This document shows positions 51,101 through 63,134 of a stretch of 64,000 bases of DNA, piece after piece; positions within the stretch are counted from its first letter, which is position 1; each line of letters starts with the position of its first letter. Position numbers and translations under genes: made by a program. The stretch is from Ophthalmolycus amberensis (Eukaryota; Chordata; Actinopteri; Perciformes; Zoarcidae): assembly GCA_024529925.1 (NCBI GenBank), contig JAFEUB010001020.1, positions 691,501-755,500 on the forward strand, written 5' to 3'. The notes under the pieces are model-generated. The model made no database searches and was not told where the DNA came from. It was given only the letters and a program-made list of their open reading frames with translations.

Positions 51101-53326
51101 CCGACCTTTGACCCCTGCCACTGAGAGACGGGGGGGGCGGGGGCGCGATGAGCCTAAAGCAGGCGAAGACCACCTGCTCTCCCTCTGATCTAATGACCTC
51201 GCCTCCCAGAGCACCAAGCGCGGACCACAAGCCCCGGTCCCTGTTGTGCTCCTGCGTCCGCGGCCCCAGCCGCGCATGGCCGGCGGCCTGTGGACGGAGT
51301 CGTGCTCTGCGGCCGTGGGCAAACACACAAGCTGAGGGATGACTGACCATGTCAACACACACTGAGCTCGACCGTTCCAGTGAGGGCTTGAACACACAAA
51401 CACACAAAACTGCACCTGACTGACTCTCGGAGCATTCAGGGGTGAAAGAGTCGGAAAACAAGCATCACACTGCGCGTGTGTGTGTGTGTGTGTGCGTTTG
51501 GAGATGCACACTCAAATCCCCTGCGTGAGATGCGTTACTCAAGCGGTGGACATTTACAGCCCTCATCTGGAAGCTATACATAACATCAATACCCCCTTCA
51601 TCAGCCCGCTGTTAATGCGAAACTACGAAGCGCGTCGGTGGCCTCCTCACGCGTAATTCCCCCCCCCCCTCTCGTCCAATGCAACGTTTCCATGTGACTG
51701 GGAACGTTGGAGAAAACAAAATCTGCTTCATTACATCATCTGGCCCGCGCTAACTTCGGCCAGCCTGGCATGGCCGGGAGCGCCAGCGTTAAGGGAACTT
51801 GGAAGCGTTAAAAAAATAATAATAAACCCGGAGCGGTAAAAACACTGGGCGACTAATCGGCGTGGAGGATAAAGCCAGGCAGCGTGACCGAGGAGGGGGG
51901 GAGGAAGAGGGGGAGAAAATAAACTCTGGAGCACGGCCGAAGTAATCAGACTGAAAAGGAGCCTCTATGTCTGGCGTGCCAAGTCTGCGGAGATGTGTGT
52001 GCCGGAGGCGACAAATAAATATGGAGGAATACAGCATGTATGTGTGCGAGTGAAAGAACATGTGCATGTATGCAACAAAAACGGGAGACGAGAGATGGCA
52101 GGGAGATGAAATCAAGGAGGCATTTCGGATGCAAATAGGAAAGCATGCGAGGGTGCCGGGTAAAGAGGGAGTTGAGGGGTAATTTGAGACGATGACGGCG
52201 CTTTCTTTTTTCCCCCCGAAACTCTCGTTCTGGCATTTCCATGCGAGACACGCAGACGGTGAAACGTGATGCGATGCACTCGGTAAGTATAGGCAAGAAG
52301 AAATATCTCCTGTATTGAGGGGGAAAAAATTGCCTGAAAGTTAAATAAAAAAAAGTGTATTCCGCTGAGAGAAACACACACACGCACACGTAGCAGCACC
52401 ACCTTTGTGAGAATGGGGGATAAACACGGGGTATTCCCTCATCGCCGCTGGCTCCGGTTTCTGTCGACGGAATGGAAACGGAGAGGAAGTTTAAAAAAAA
52501 AAAAAAACCTGAGGGAGAGAAAATTATAGATCTCTCTGTCACCGTCTGCTTATGTCATGAAAACCCGGCCGACCACACGCATTAGCCGGGGACGGTTCAG
52601 CGCACTCAGACATTGAGACATGGTATTAGCAGCATGTGAAAGATTTTGTGCAGCTACGTCACAGTACGAAAAAACAAAGATAAAAAAGGGGGGGAATAAG
52701 GGGAAAACAAACAAAAACTGAGGAGAAGAAAAGAAGCGGAGGAGAGCCAGGCAGGCTGTTTTTTTGCTAAGCGGAGAATTTAAGCATTCAAGCACTGTCG
52801 AGAGAGCGAGAGCGAGAGAGAGGCTTCCCGAAAGATGACGGTGTGGTCTTAGCCGCGCAGTCGCTCCCACCGCAGATCAAAGGCTGAGAAGTGGCTTGGC
52901 TCTCGGCGGCATTAAGTCACGTTGAGCCTAGACGGAGGCCATACACATGCTCACACAAATAAAGCTGGCTGGGATTAGACTGACAATGGCCCACAGTGAG
53001 TCACAGGCTTTTTAAACCGGGTCAGACCACAGTCGCACAGGCAGAGAGAGAGAGAGAGAGCGCGCAGGAAACCAAATGGGATGAACTGCTTAAGGTGTGC
53101 TTGGTTTAATTCACCCGTGTAAGGAAAACCTTTGTGGGGTTTATTTTGTTGTTTCGTTTGAGGCGAGATTTTTAACATCCAGCGTGGCCTTTTATGTAGC
53201 GAGGCGGAGGGTAGAGGTTTCGAGGTCAAGGTGGGATTGCGTTCTTAATTATTGCAAAGTGTTTTAAGCTTTTCAAGACTTTAAAGTTACAAATTGTGAA
53301 TAATTCACACCCGATTGACACTCGTG
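48128..53326. other. Intronic sequence, few recognisable repeats
   Basis: No exon recognised. Contains a TAAT-rich stretch (separate entry), CA tracts near 49769-49778 and 49814-49828, A-runs near 50600, C-rich stretches at 50947-50967 and 51659-51669, a GT tract at 51476-51494 and A15 at 52493-52507. Open frames of 133-198 codons at 50.1-52.5 kb show no domain and look like composition artefacts. Confidence 0.45.
48591..48660. promoter_or_regulatory. Candidate homeodomain-motif cluster
   Basis: Five TAAT-type cores in about 60 bp: AGATTAAT, CTAATCA, CAATTA, CTAATTG and ATATTAATGAAT. Surrounding sequence is free of microsatellites. This density suggests a developmental enhancer core, but no conservation evidence is available. 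Confidence 0.25.
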
Positions 53327-53340
53327 GTTACCTTGGTAAC
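53327..53340. promoter_or_regulatory. Candidate RFX X-box (palindromic)
   Basis: GTTACC-TT-GGTAAC is a perfect 6-bp inverted repeat with a 2-bp gap, matching the RFX X-box consensus. This is the second such site in the intron. Nearby AATTGTGAATAATTCACA (53292-53309) is an additional imperfect inverted repeat. Confidence 0.45.
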
Positions 53341-54388
53341 ATTAGTATTAAAATGCTTTTTCCCCCGAGCATTATCCCGGTTTGGAGAAGCCCACAGAAG
53401 TACCATCATGGAAGCTAAGCAACGTACTGCTGTGGACGCCACAGTCGCATCCGGAAGTCACACAACAACACAAGCAAACTAACAGATTGCAACCACAACA
53501 ATGACTGCTTTTGTCAAAGGAGTCTGGTGGCTTTCAAGAGAGAATAGATAATGTCAAGATAAAGCGGTGAAAATATTCTGAATACAGTGTGCACGTACAC
53601 CCATATTTTTTCCCCCCTCCCCGGACAGAATATTTCCGGGGAAGAAAGCGAAGCAAAAATGGTATCAAAACTGAGTTTGTTTTCATAAATATTATTCAAC
53701 AAATCATATCAAACCATGTCCAAGTCCCTCAACTTAAATTTAAAAAATGTTTCCATTAGTAAAAAAACATCTGTCAAATATCAACCATTTGTTGTGCACA
53801 TCATTGATCCAACACTCACAGCCTGATACTATACATTCACTTTAGATCGGGGCTTTAAAAAAAGACCTTCAGAGACTTGGCAGGTGAAGTATAAAAAAAT
53901 AAAAAATAAAAATAAATAAAAAGCAACAAGACAGACTGACGGCCACTGATCCACAGAAGAAGGGGAAAAGCAAAGAGATAAATAAAAAACACACAAAAAG
54001 GTGTCAAACTGCATTGAAGTAAATAGACACAAACTCACACACAAACAAAGGGGCTTCTGGTGTCACTGGGCTGTCAGCCTCCGCATTAGACACCCGAAAA
54101 CGGCGACACATTCGGACTCGCCAACGCTACCTGTCAGCACCAATATAGGCTCCCGCTCGCGCACGGTGCGCAGACATGAACACATGCACACGCTGTTCCT
54201 GCACACAGGGACTGATAAAATACAGAGAGGCAGGCGAGGGGAGCACGGTGGCTTTAAATATCGATGTGATGAAAGGGCGAGGGCTCCGCGGAGTCACAGG
54301 AAAGAAAGGATGGTGAGAGACAGTTAAAGGGGGGGGGGGGCACAGGGAGATCAAAGGGCCGTTTCGCAGTCAACGGATCGATCGATCC

Positions 54389-54466
54389 GTGATCCGTTCG
54401 GATCACCCCTCACGGTTCGGATCACCCCTCACGGTTCGGATCACTTGTGAACCGCGGATCAACTGA
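54389..54466. repeat. Short direct and inverted repeats upstream of the hAT transposase relic
   Basis: GTGATCCG-TT-CGGATCAC (54389-54406) is a perfect palindrome around TT. The 19-bp unit GTTCGGATCACCCCTCACG occurs at 54396-54414 and 54415-54433, with a partial third copy from 54434. Reverse-complemented, it reads GGGGTGATCCGAACCGTGA. Such subterminal repeats are typical transposase binding sites at hAT ends, so this may be the left end of the element. A matching right end was not found. Confidence 0.5.
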
Positions 54467-54650
54467 GTATTTTACCTTTTTTTTTCTTTTTTTTTTAATA
54501 GTGTAATCATCAGTGTGTAAAAGTTTTACTGCTGATGTTCCTTTTCTAGTAACAAGTCCCTGAATATCAATTTTAAGTGTCAGTGTACAGATATAAAGCA
54601 GTAGTGTGTTCACGTGAACAAAGCGTGTCAAGAGTATTTAACGGTGAGTC

Positions 54651-56097
54651 ATGGCGAGCGGAGGAGCGGAGGAACTTGAGAGGCCACCGGCGTCTTATAA
54701 GTCGCAAGTTTGGGAGCATTTTGGCTTCCCTGTAAATTATAATGATGTATAATGACGGTATGTAGGCGTTGTTTACAAAGAAAGCCATACGAACACGGCA
54801 ATACATCGAGCATGGCCACACATTTGAAGCGCCACCATCCTGGTCTATCAGCGACGGGGGGAAAGCCACAGCAACAAGGTATCCTCGCAGCATTTAAGAA
54901 ACCGTTTGTGGCAGAGTCAGACCGGGCTAAAGCCATTACAGCATCAATTGGGGTCTTTATTGCTGCGGACATGAGGCCATACTCAGTGGTAGAAAACAAA
55001 GGATTTCAGAATATGCTTAAAGTGCTTGAGCCACGTTACGAAGTCCCCTCACGCAACCACTTCAGTGGGAAGATCGTTCCAGGCCTATATGAAGAAGAAA
55101 AGATCAAGATTGTAGACGAGTTATCCAAGGCATCCTTTGTTGCCATCACCACAGACGGGTGGACCTCCAGGGCAACGGAGAGCTACGTGACTGTGACCGC
55201 TCACTTCATCACGGAGGAGTGGGAGATTCATAGTCCGGTGCTGCAGACACGCCCTCTCTGTGAGAGTCACACAGCCACAAACCTGGCGCACGTGCTGACA
55301 GAAGCAGTAGCAGAGTGGAAGCTAGACAGGCCCAATAGCAATATTCCGGTCACCACAGATAATGCCAGGAACCAAACAAATGCAGTCATAGAAGCTGGAC
55401 TGGGACCACAGATACCTTGTTTTGCACATGTGATCAATTTAGCATCACAAAGGGGAATCTCAGTGAACCAGATGGACCGCCTCCTTGGGAGAATCAGGAA
55501 AGTGGTTTCATTTTTCCACCGAAGCACAACAGCCGCTCATGTGCTTAAGACCAAACAAGAAATGCTACAGCTACCGTCCCACAAGCTCATACATGATGTC
55601 CCAACAAGATGGAACTCCACTTATGACATGCTGGAGCGTTATCTTGAGCAGCAGGCAGCTATTTACTCTGCACTGACAGACAAGACCCTGAAGAAAAATA
55701 TCAGAAACATCGTCACCTTGTCTGATGCTGATGTGAAAATTGCAGAGGCGGTCCTCCAGGTGCTCAAACCCCTCAAAACCATTACAACCCTATTGAGCAC
55801 TGAAACTACACCATCTGTGTCCATGATCCTACCTCTGAAATCAAGGATTCTGCAATCCATGGCCCCAAGTGAGGATGACTGCACAGTCACTAGAGATGTG
55901 AAGGCTGCCATTAGAGGGGACCTGAACCCCAGATACACTGCCCCCCCCCTAATCTACAAGACTACCTTCATAGATCTACTGCACTCGATCCAAGGTTTAA
56001 GTCCCGGTCTCACCTAGACCCTGCCCTATGCTTGAGAACATACAATGATCTCTCCACTGAGATTATGGCCACTGAAGAGGTAACAAAAAATGAATAA
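54651..56097 (+). pseudogene. Broken hAT (ZBED-type) transposase gene
   Basis: A DNA-transposon gene, not a host ext1 exon, running antisense to ext1. A first frame from ATG at 54651 gives the start of a BED zinc finger (SQVWEHFGFPV) but stops at 54750-54752. The remainder continues in another frame (54752-56017, 421 codons) with finger ligands C4, C7, H24 and H29. Then come the hAT RNase H-like signatures: ITTDGW (first Asp, D135), TTDNARNQ (second Asp, D203), CFAHVINL and PTRWNSTYDML. After a C9 run (55941-55949) the family-like sequence STALDPRFKS appears in a shifted frame and stops at 56095. The C-terminal hATC dimerisation region is missing. ZBED1-like proteins are near 700 residues, so this copy is truncated and inactive. 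A GAG|GTAACA donor-like site at 56077-56085 could mark a lost downstream exon. Confidence 0.9.
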
Positions 56098-56427
56098 GAG
56101 CGATTTTTTTCATTGTTGTCATCCCAATTATAGTTTCATGAAACATGAGATAATTCCAGTGGGAATCCAGTGGGAATCACATCACTGTCTGTTGCAGCAT
56201 TAGCACCTTTTTCTAAGTTATACAGGGTGTGAAAATAGCGTTTTTGTTTTTGTTTTACAGTTGAACCTCAAAGTCAGGACGCGTAATTGGATTACAGAGA
56301 GGCGCCACGTGTTTCCGGTTGCATCGCTATGACTGAACCCTTTCACATTTCATACGTGAGTCTTGTGATGTACTGTTGATATGGAAATATTGATTAGAGC
56401 AGCTTTAAGCCAACTAAAAACACCCAT
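56098..56427. other. Spacer between transposase relic and TTAA element
   Basis: No coding potential. ATTCCAGTGGGAATCCAGTGGGAATCACA (56155-56178 region) is a short tandem duplication. The GATATGGAAATATTGATTAGAGCAGCTTTAA stretch near 56378-56408 may belong to an older repeat. Confidence 0.4.
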
Positions 56428-56782
56428 TTAAAAGGGAGCAGTGTGTGGGATTTAGTGGCATCTAGTGGTGAGGTTGCAGATTGCATCCAACTGAATACCC
56501 CTCTGCTCACCACTCCCTTTCCAAGCGTGTCGGAGAACTACGGTGGCCTTCAGGTAACGTAAAAATGCAAAAGCCTCTCCTCTAGAGCCAGTTTTTAGTT
56601 TCGGGCTACTTTAAAAACATGGCGGACTCTGTGAAGAGGACCCGCTACCGATGTAGATACAGGCCGCTAATTCATAGCCAGCCAAAACACAAAGATTATT
56701 ATTTTCAGGTGATTATAAAGAAAACATATTGTATTCCATTTCTGCCAATGGATCCCCATAAATCCTACACACTGATCCTTAA
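56428..56782. mobile_element. TTAA-flanked non-autonomous DNA transposon
   Basis: About 355 bp with similar inverted ends: GGAGCAGTGTGTGGGATTT on the left and AAATCCTACACACTGATCC on the right. TTAA lies at both outer edges (56428-56431, 56779-56782). Internal landmark GTGGCATCTAGTGGTGAGGTTGCAG is familiar from a very common teleost repeat. The TTAA duplication suggests piggyBac-type (or Kolobok-type) mobilisation. No transposase inside. Confidence 0.75.
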
Positions 56783-57135
56783 AGGCTCAGGAAAGATTGT
56801 GTTCTTGGTTCAATGTTGAAACCGTCAGCGCTGACTTCTAGATGACTGCATATCTGGCAAAGGAGCTCAGCAGTGTATAAAGATTCTGTGTAGGAGTCAG
56901 GGTTGCAAACTGTAGCTTGTATGCGGATAATTGTGGGTTTTTTTTCATGCATTGTTGAATTTTCAAAGAGGTCAATATCTCATCTATTCAAAGCAAAGTA
57001 AAACTCAAACATAAAGTACGTCTCGGCCGGCTAACAGGAGAGACGTTCCTCTTACGTGTTGCATCCCACCCACACAAATAATAATAATGTGAAAGCTGAC
57101 ATCTCAGACCTCTCCTGCAAGGAAAACAGCAGCAG

Positions 57136-57727
<592 letters not shown>

Positions 57728-57933
57728 TTGTTGAGCTGGACTGAGCGAACCGTGGCATTGGTCTTCCGACAAAACAACCTCCGTGGGAAGCACAACCTTT
57801 ACTTTGTTTCTGACCTGCTGAGAGAGAGAGAGATCTCTGTGTGTGTTTGTGTGTGGAGGTTGGCATTGGTTGGTGGTTTGCAAGGCAAAGAGCTTCCCCC
57901 TGCTTTGTAGAAGTGCAGTTGGTTTCTCTTCCC

Positions 57934-57966
<33 letters not shown>

Positions 57967-60900
57967 ACGCTTTTCTCAGTCTAAAGTAGAGACCCATGCT
58001 GAGATACACAGATATATATAAAGCATCTGGCCTCATGCTGCTCAGGTCTGGGAGGAATAACTAGCTCTCAGCAGCAGCAGCAGAGCAGTGAGTCTCTCGT
58101 AACATTAAAAGCAAAGGCTCCTCTGCAGATTTCCTCCGTCACGCTACACTCTCACCGAGGACTTTGCCGAGGACTCTCTGGGTCCAGTCAAGAGCAAAAG
58201 TGATGACAAACCCTTTAAAAAGGTCGACAATGCACTAGGGGGGGACGTGTGCGCTGCAACAACGATGACACAGTCTTTGCTGTGAATAGAAATTAGACTG
58301 CGTCGGAAATCTGTCCTTATTTACTGTATAGTCCACCGTATTTACCGTTGTTTCACACCAAACATGGGTATCCGTTCGAGAAATGTGCACAGAAATGTAT
58401 TTTTTAAAGCGTGGAGGGGGGGGAACAGTATTTACACGGACATCAACTTCAGCGCCGGCATGTTTGACCAATGAAATCCTTTGTTCCAAGTGTTGTCATA
58501 CCTCCAGGTGCAGCTCAAGGTAGCTTGATGCTATAATGCGAGGAAAGTCTTATCGATTTGGTTCCTCAACGCACAAAATTGTTCAAGAAACACGGCAACG
58601 ACTACCTCAAATAAAGGCCTTGAGATCGGCCAGCAGCTGGGTTACGATGAAGATCACAATGCAGCTGGTATGCACTTGCTAACGTTATACGTTGGTCACA
58701 AAATAGGGCTAGCCACAACAGCTTTAGCAGCGTTAGCATCACATTTGGGAGCCTGATTAGTTTATGTATTGTGTAGTTCATGTTAGCCCCTCAGACATTC
58801 TCCGTCCTGACGCCCTTGGTGCCAAAAACGCGGCTAATTTGCACCGGACCAAGTGTGCGCAGGACATTCGCATGCAGATTTTCCGTAATCCCAAAAACAC
58901 ATTTTGGCATCGCACTGGTGACGAATGTTTTTTTAAAGTGCTCCATTTATATTTGAGTTTCCAAATTCTAAGTCTGGAATCTACGCGCTATACACTGCCC
59001 ACAAAAATCCCCCACAATGCAACAAGATGCACAGATGATGATTACCAACTGTCCTCAATTTACCTCTCGCTGTAATCTACCGAGTAGCTACGATGAGCGA
59101 ACCAGGGGGGCCTTTCCAGACACGGCCTCGGTGATCACCTCCCTCGTTTCCATTCAGTTCTCTGAACTTTTCCTCGCAGACGAGGTCTAAAATGCAGCTC
59201 AGTGTGTCATATCGCCATGACAGCAGACATCAGCTAATAAGGCCAAAGAGGAGCTCACCGGCTCAGAGGGCCAAGTGAAACGTGCACTGACCTTTCTTCA
59301 GACTCCTGCTGAGCTTAAAGAGCTCGAGGTCTGGTTATGCCAAATTAGCAGGCATTGAAACCCTAACCACAGCAGCGTTAGCGCCCCTGCTCTCTCTCTG
59401 CAATTACGCCATAAGAACATAATATCCACACGTAAACCGCACCGACCCCAACACGATTTCGGCGCTATTCACCGCCCACGATGAGCGGGGCTCCACGCGG
59501 AGACGCCGCCTTCCTAACTACCTATCATTAGCACCTCACCTCTGTCTGAAAGCGCCCGTGCACCGGAGGCTTTTGTGTTTGATCCCCTCTCTCCGCTTTG
59601 AGCGAGTGCTGGCTTGGAGATCATGTGGCGAGCACCTTGGTATAGCCCGCAATGCCATCGAATCATGGCTTTAAAACAAAAAATGAAGAGGGGGGGGGGG
59701 GGCAGGAATATGAGTTGGGGAGTGCGTGAAAAAAAAAAAAAAAAGAGGATTGGAAGAAGCTGGATGAGCTCAATAAAGCTCAATAACTGGGGCTCAATAA
59801 ATGGGGCGGGAATGGAGAAAGCGTGGACAACATGTGACAAGTGTAAAAGTGGAGAAAAGCCCCGAAGTTGTGCCTCCACCCGTTACCCCCTCGGCCGACG
59901 ACAAAGCGCTTTTCAACGCAGCAGATTCTCATCATCTGATAATCCCCGGAGATCCATTTTCCTCCGTCTCGGTTCTCCCAGCGACCATATACCTCGGCGC
60001 ATCCCGCTCTAACCCTCCTCCACTGCCACCTGTCTTCGTCGCCTCTTCCTCTCACTGCCAGAGTCCCTAATGAGGCTCTGTGGGAATGCTCTCTCTGGCT
60101 CCCTCGCTGAAGATAGACCTGTTCGCTTTCGGTTGTTTCTGAGGACCTGCTGGAACGGATTGTCTGCCGGGCGTACCATATGGCCTCGCCGCCCCGGCAT
60201 TCATGCAACAAACACACACACACACACACACGTGTTCAAGCTCACATGCTTCGTTTAGGAAAGGATGAACATATATGGGCACTCGATGACGCATTTAAAT
60301 AAAACGGTACGGCGGATGGACAAATACATTCGGATCCGCCGCGCGCTCAGTGCGTCACTTACACACAATTCTTTGGCAATTTAAGCCTCCCTCGTCCTCT
60401 TCCATTTAAAAATGTGGCGAAGAGACAGCCGAATAAAGAGGAGCCCGCTCGGCTGATCTATTTGGTGCCTAAACACCCTGAACATTTCCTGGGGCCTTGC
60501 TCAAGGTGCGCTGGTTCATTATATACGAGTGTGTGACGCTACAGCTTCATGCTGGGAAGGCCCCGCTGCCACCAGCATGTTTACGCTGGTGTGTTTTATG
60601 ACTGGAATAAAAAGGCGATTGACTGGCCTATATAAACACGGCCTCCAGGCGAGCAATCAGCTAGCTGCAGCATGCAGCCGCTGGTTGTTTCACAGGTCGA
60701 AAGGGTGAACGGGTGCAAAAGCAACAGCGAACTGAAAGCTGCAGTGCTCTTGTGGGACACAAGATGCAGGTGAGTCCAACATCTAAAGATATAGAACGCT
60801 GTTATTTCACACGAGAGGCAACAAAGCTTTCCTCTTCAGATCCGTTTCGCCACAGAAAGTGGGCCAATCAAATCCTTGAATGCACACGTTCCCGTTTGAT

Positions 60901-61045
60901 TTCTAAGAAGAGTGCTGGATTTATGTTGATCACGACAGAAAGATGCAGTAATTGCTGTTTGACTTTTCAAAGCTGTAAACTCCTGTACCACACCAACGCA
61001 ACGTGCCGGGTTTGATTCCATCCTTGGAAACCTTTGTTTCAAGTT
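57728..61045. other. Intronic sequence without recognised elements
   Basis: CA tract at 57935-57955, GCAGCA triplets near 58071-58084, a G run at 59690-59702 and A15 at 59730-59744, and CA at 60212-60230. No exon recognised. Sequence near 60590-60670 (TATATAAAC, GCAATCAGCTAGCTGCAGCATGCAGC) is palindrome-rich but unassigned. Confidence 0.45.
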
Positions 61046-61110
61046 AGGTTTGGGAGGTATCACGGTATTACGGTACACCAGGATATTTAGAATTCCAGGC
61101 GGTATGTATG
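61046..61110. mobile_element. Possible hAT MITE fragment
   Basis: GGTTTGGGAGGTATCACGGTATTACGGTACACCAGG and GGCGGTATG resemble the ends of teleost hAT MITEs of the ACGGTATACCGCGGTAT type. Only one end is visible. Confidence 0.3.
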
Positions 61111-62850
61111 TATTTTTTAAATGTAATTTTAACTATTATACAAGTAGCAAACTCCTTTAGGGGGTGACTTAGTGAGTAGATTGTGTGCTATCGTTAACGA
61201 GTTTCCCTCTCTCTCCAGTCTCCACCTTCCCTTCGCTTCTCTGTCTGAGTCACGCAGCTAGCAAGCAGACGGTTTTGTCCAGGTCTATTTCTGGATGTCA
61301 TGCTGTGGAAGAGGAAAATAAAAAGAATAAGATGAAAAACAAAGGGAGCGAGAAAGAGAGACATTTCCCCGCGGCTTAAGGATCTCGGAAACTTAAACCG
61401 TTTTATTTGGGGAAAATTTTTAAAAAAGTCAGTCAGCAAAAAAGGGACAGTCTGTCACCGGGGTGATATAAACAGGCGCACACACGGCGACATTAAAAAG
61501 AGCTCAAACCCCAGAACCATTCCTCATCTCCCACACTCAGCGTCAGGAAGCCACTGACTGCATTATAGCGAGCCCACAGCTGCTTGCAGTCCGATCGATA
61601 ACTGAACCTGATAACCATTTAACAAATAGATTTTTGAAATGGAGCTTTAAATGGATGAAGGCGGCAGACGCACACAGGCTTTAAGTTTTATGTTCCACAC
61701 TCAGTGAAATTTAGCCAAGCTTCTTTTCTTCCCCTCTCTTTGTGAAAATCATTCTCCTCCTTTTTCCACCACTGTGTTATGATAATCCCAAACTTTTTCG
61801 GGGCGCTCGTCCAATTATCAGTGTCTTTTGTGACGCATGGTGTTCAAAACTTTTTGCATGTTTTTTTTGCCTGTTCGAAAACATCAGAAACGCAACTTGA
61901 ACGGAGGCACGCAGAGAGCACATTTATTTCCAATGAAGTTATGTTCCGCATTCGGGAAAGACAATTTATTCTTTTCATTCGCGCTGATGGAAGCGCACCT
62001 CATTTTCATTTCGCTGTTTGTGACATTTTAAAGTTTGCTTGAAAACCCCACTTGACAGTTTGGTGGCAAGGCGGTGAGTCATCAAGGGGAAGACAAAAAA
62101 CAATAGGGGCACAAAAAGAAGGATTTGCTGAATGAAATTTAGGCAGAAAGCAGAGAAATTGTCGACTCGCTCACTTATCGACATGAATTCTATTTCTCCC
62201 CTCTCGTTCTTTGTTTCTGACCTTGGAAACCTAACTCCAGCCGTCCTCCCTTTGATAAATGAACAAGAAAAGAGGAGCCCTCCCCTCCCTCGTGGGTCGT
62301 AACCAACGCTCCGCATTCATCATTCCTCCCCATTGGATCGCTCCTGGCTGAGACATCCCACTGTCTTCTCCTCCGGTTTGCTCTTTTTTTACAGGTCACT
62401 AAGTTCCTCTCCCTCCGCTGCCAAAGAGGTCAAGGTAAGTTCAGGTGTGGCCCTATGAGGAGTAATCTGACACGCATTCGGGGCTTTGCGTTCACATGAA
62501 ACCACCAAGGTGTGTCTGTGTGTGCATGACTCATGATGTACGTGGAAACGTGACGAGAGGCAGGGAGAATACAAATTTTTTTTAAAGGGCAGAGTGCAGG
62601 ATGTGTTTTCTCCTGGACCAATGGCAACGATGGCAACATTTTCCTGCTGCCGGGGCGGCGAAAGGCTGGGTCCCCACAGGATCAGCCCAAAAAAAAACCA
62701 CAAGAATGTGACTTCTCACACGACGGCTGCGCCGAGCTTTGATCCCTGACTGAAGAGAAAGTCGGATTTTCCGGCTAAGTGAGTGACGGGCCAGCGGGGG
62801 AAAAAAGCGTTTGGGAATGGGAAAAGCCGGGCGGTTACTAGGGCCAAACG

Positions 62851-62854
<4 letters not shown>

Positions 62855-62891
<37 letters not shown>
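62855..62891. repeat. (TG)18 microsatellite
   Basis: 37 bp of uninterrupted TG. Confidence 0.94.
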
Positions 62892-62893
<2 letters not shown>

Positions 62894-63102
62894 GGGGATG
62901 GTACCAGAAATTGTTCAACCCCTGCTTTTCACCCTCCCCTCCCCAACACAAAGTCATTTCTTTCTTGGTAACTTGCTGGCTAAAAAGCTTTTCTCAATGG
63001 AGAGCCTGAGGGGCTCAGACTTGCCTGTCGTCTCTCTGGGGGCTTTTGAATGAAGCACTGTACCAGAGACGGAAGGAGATAGATTCCCTGGACAAGCACG
63101 GG

Positions 63103-63134
63103 AACAATGGCGGCGACAATGGCGGCGACATGGC
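63103..63134 (+). promoter_or_regulatory. Tandem YY1-like motifs
   Basis: ACAATGGCGGCG occurs twice in succession, then ACATGGCG. The YY1 consensus is AANATGGCGGC, so two near-perfect and one partial site lie in 32 bp. It could equally be a small GGCGACAAT tandem repeat. Confidence 0.3.

Noticed and set aside
50918..52542. Two minus-strand frames of 197 and 198 codons
   Set aside because: They lie on the ext1 strand but resemble neither EXT1 exon 1 nor any family I know; they span low-complexity sequence.
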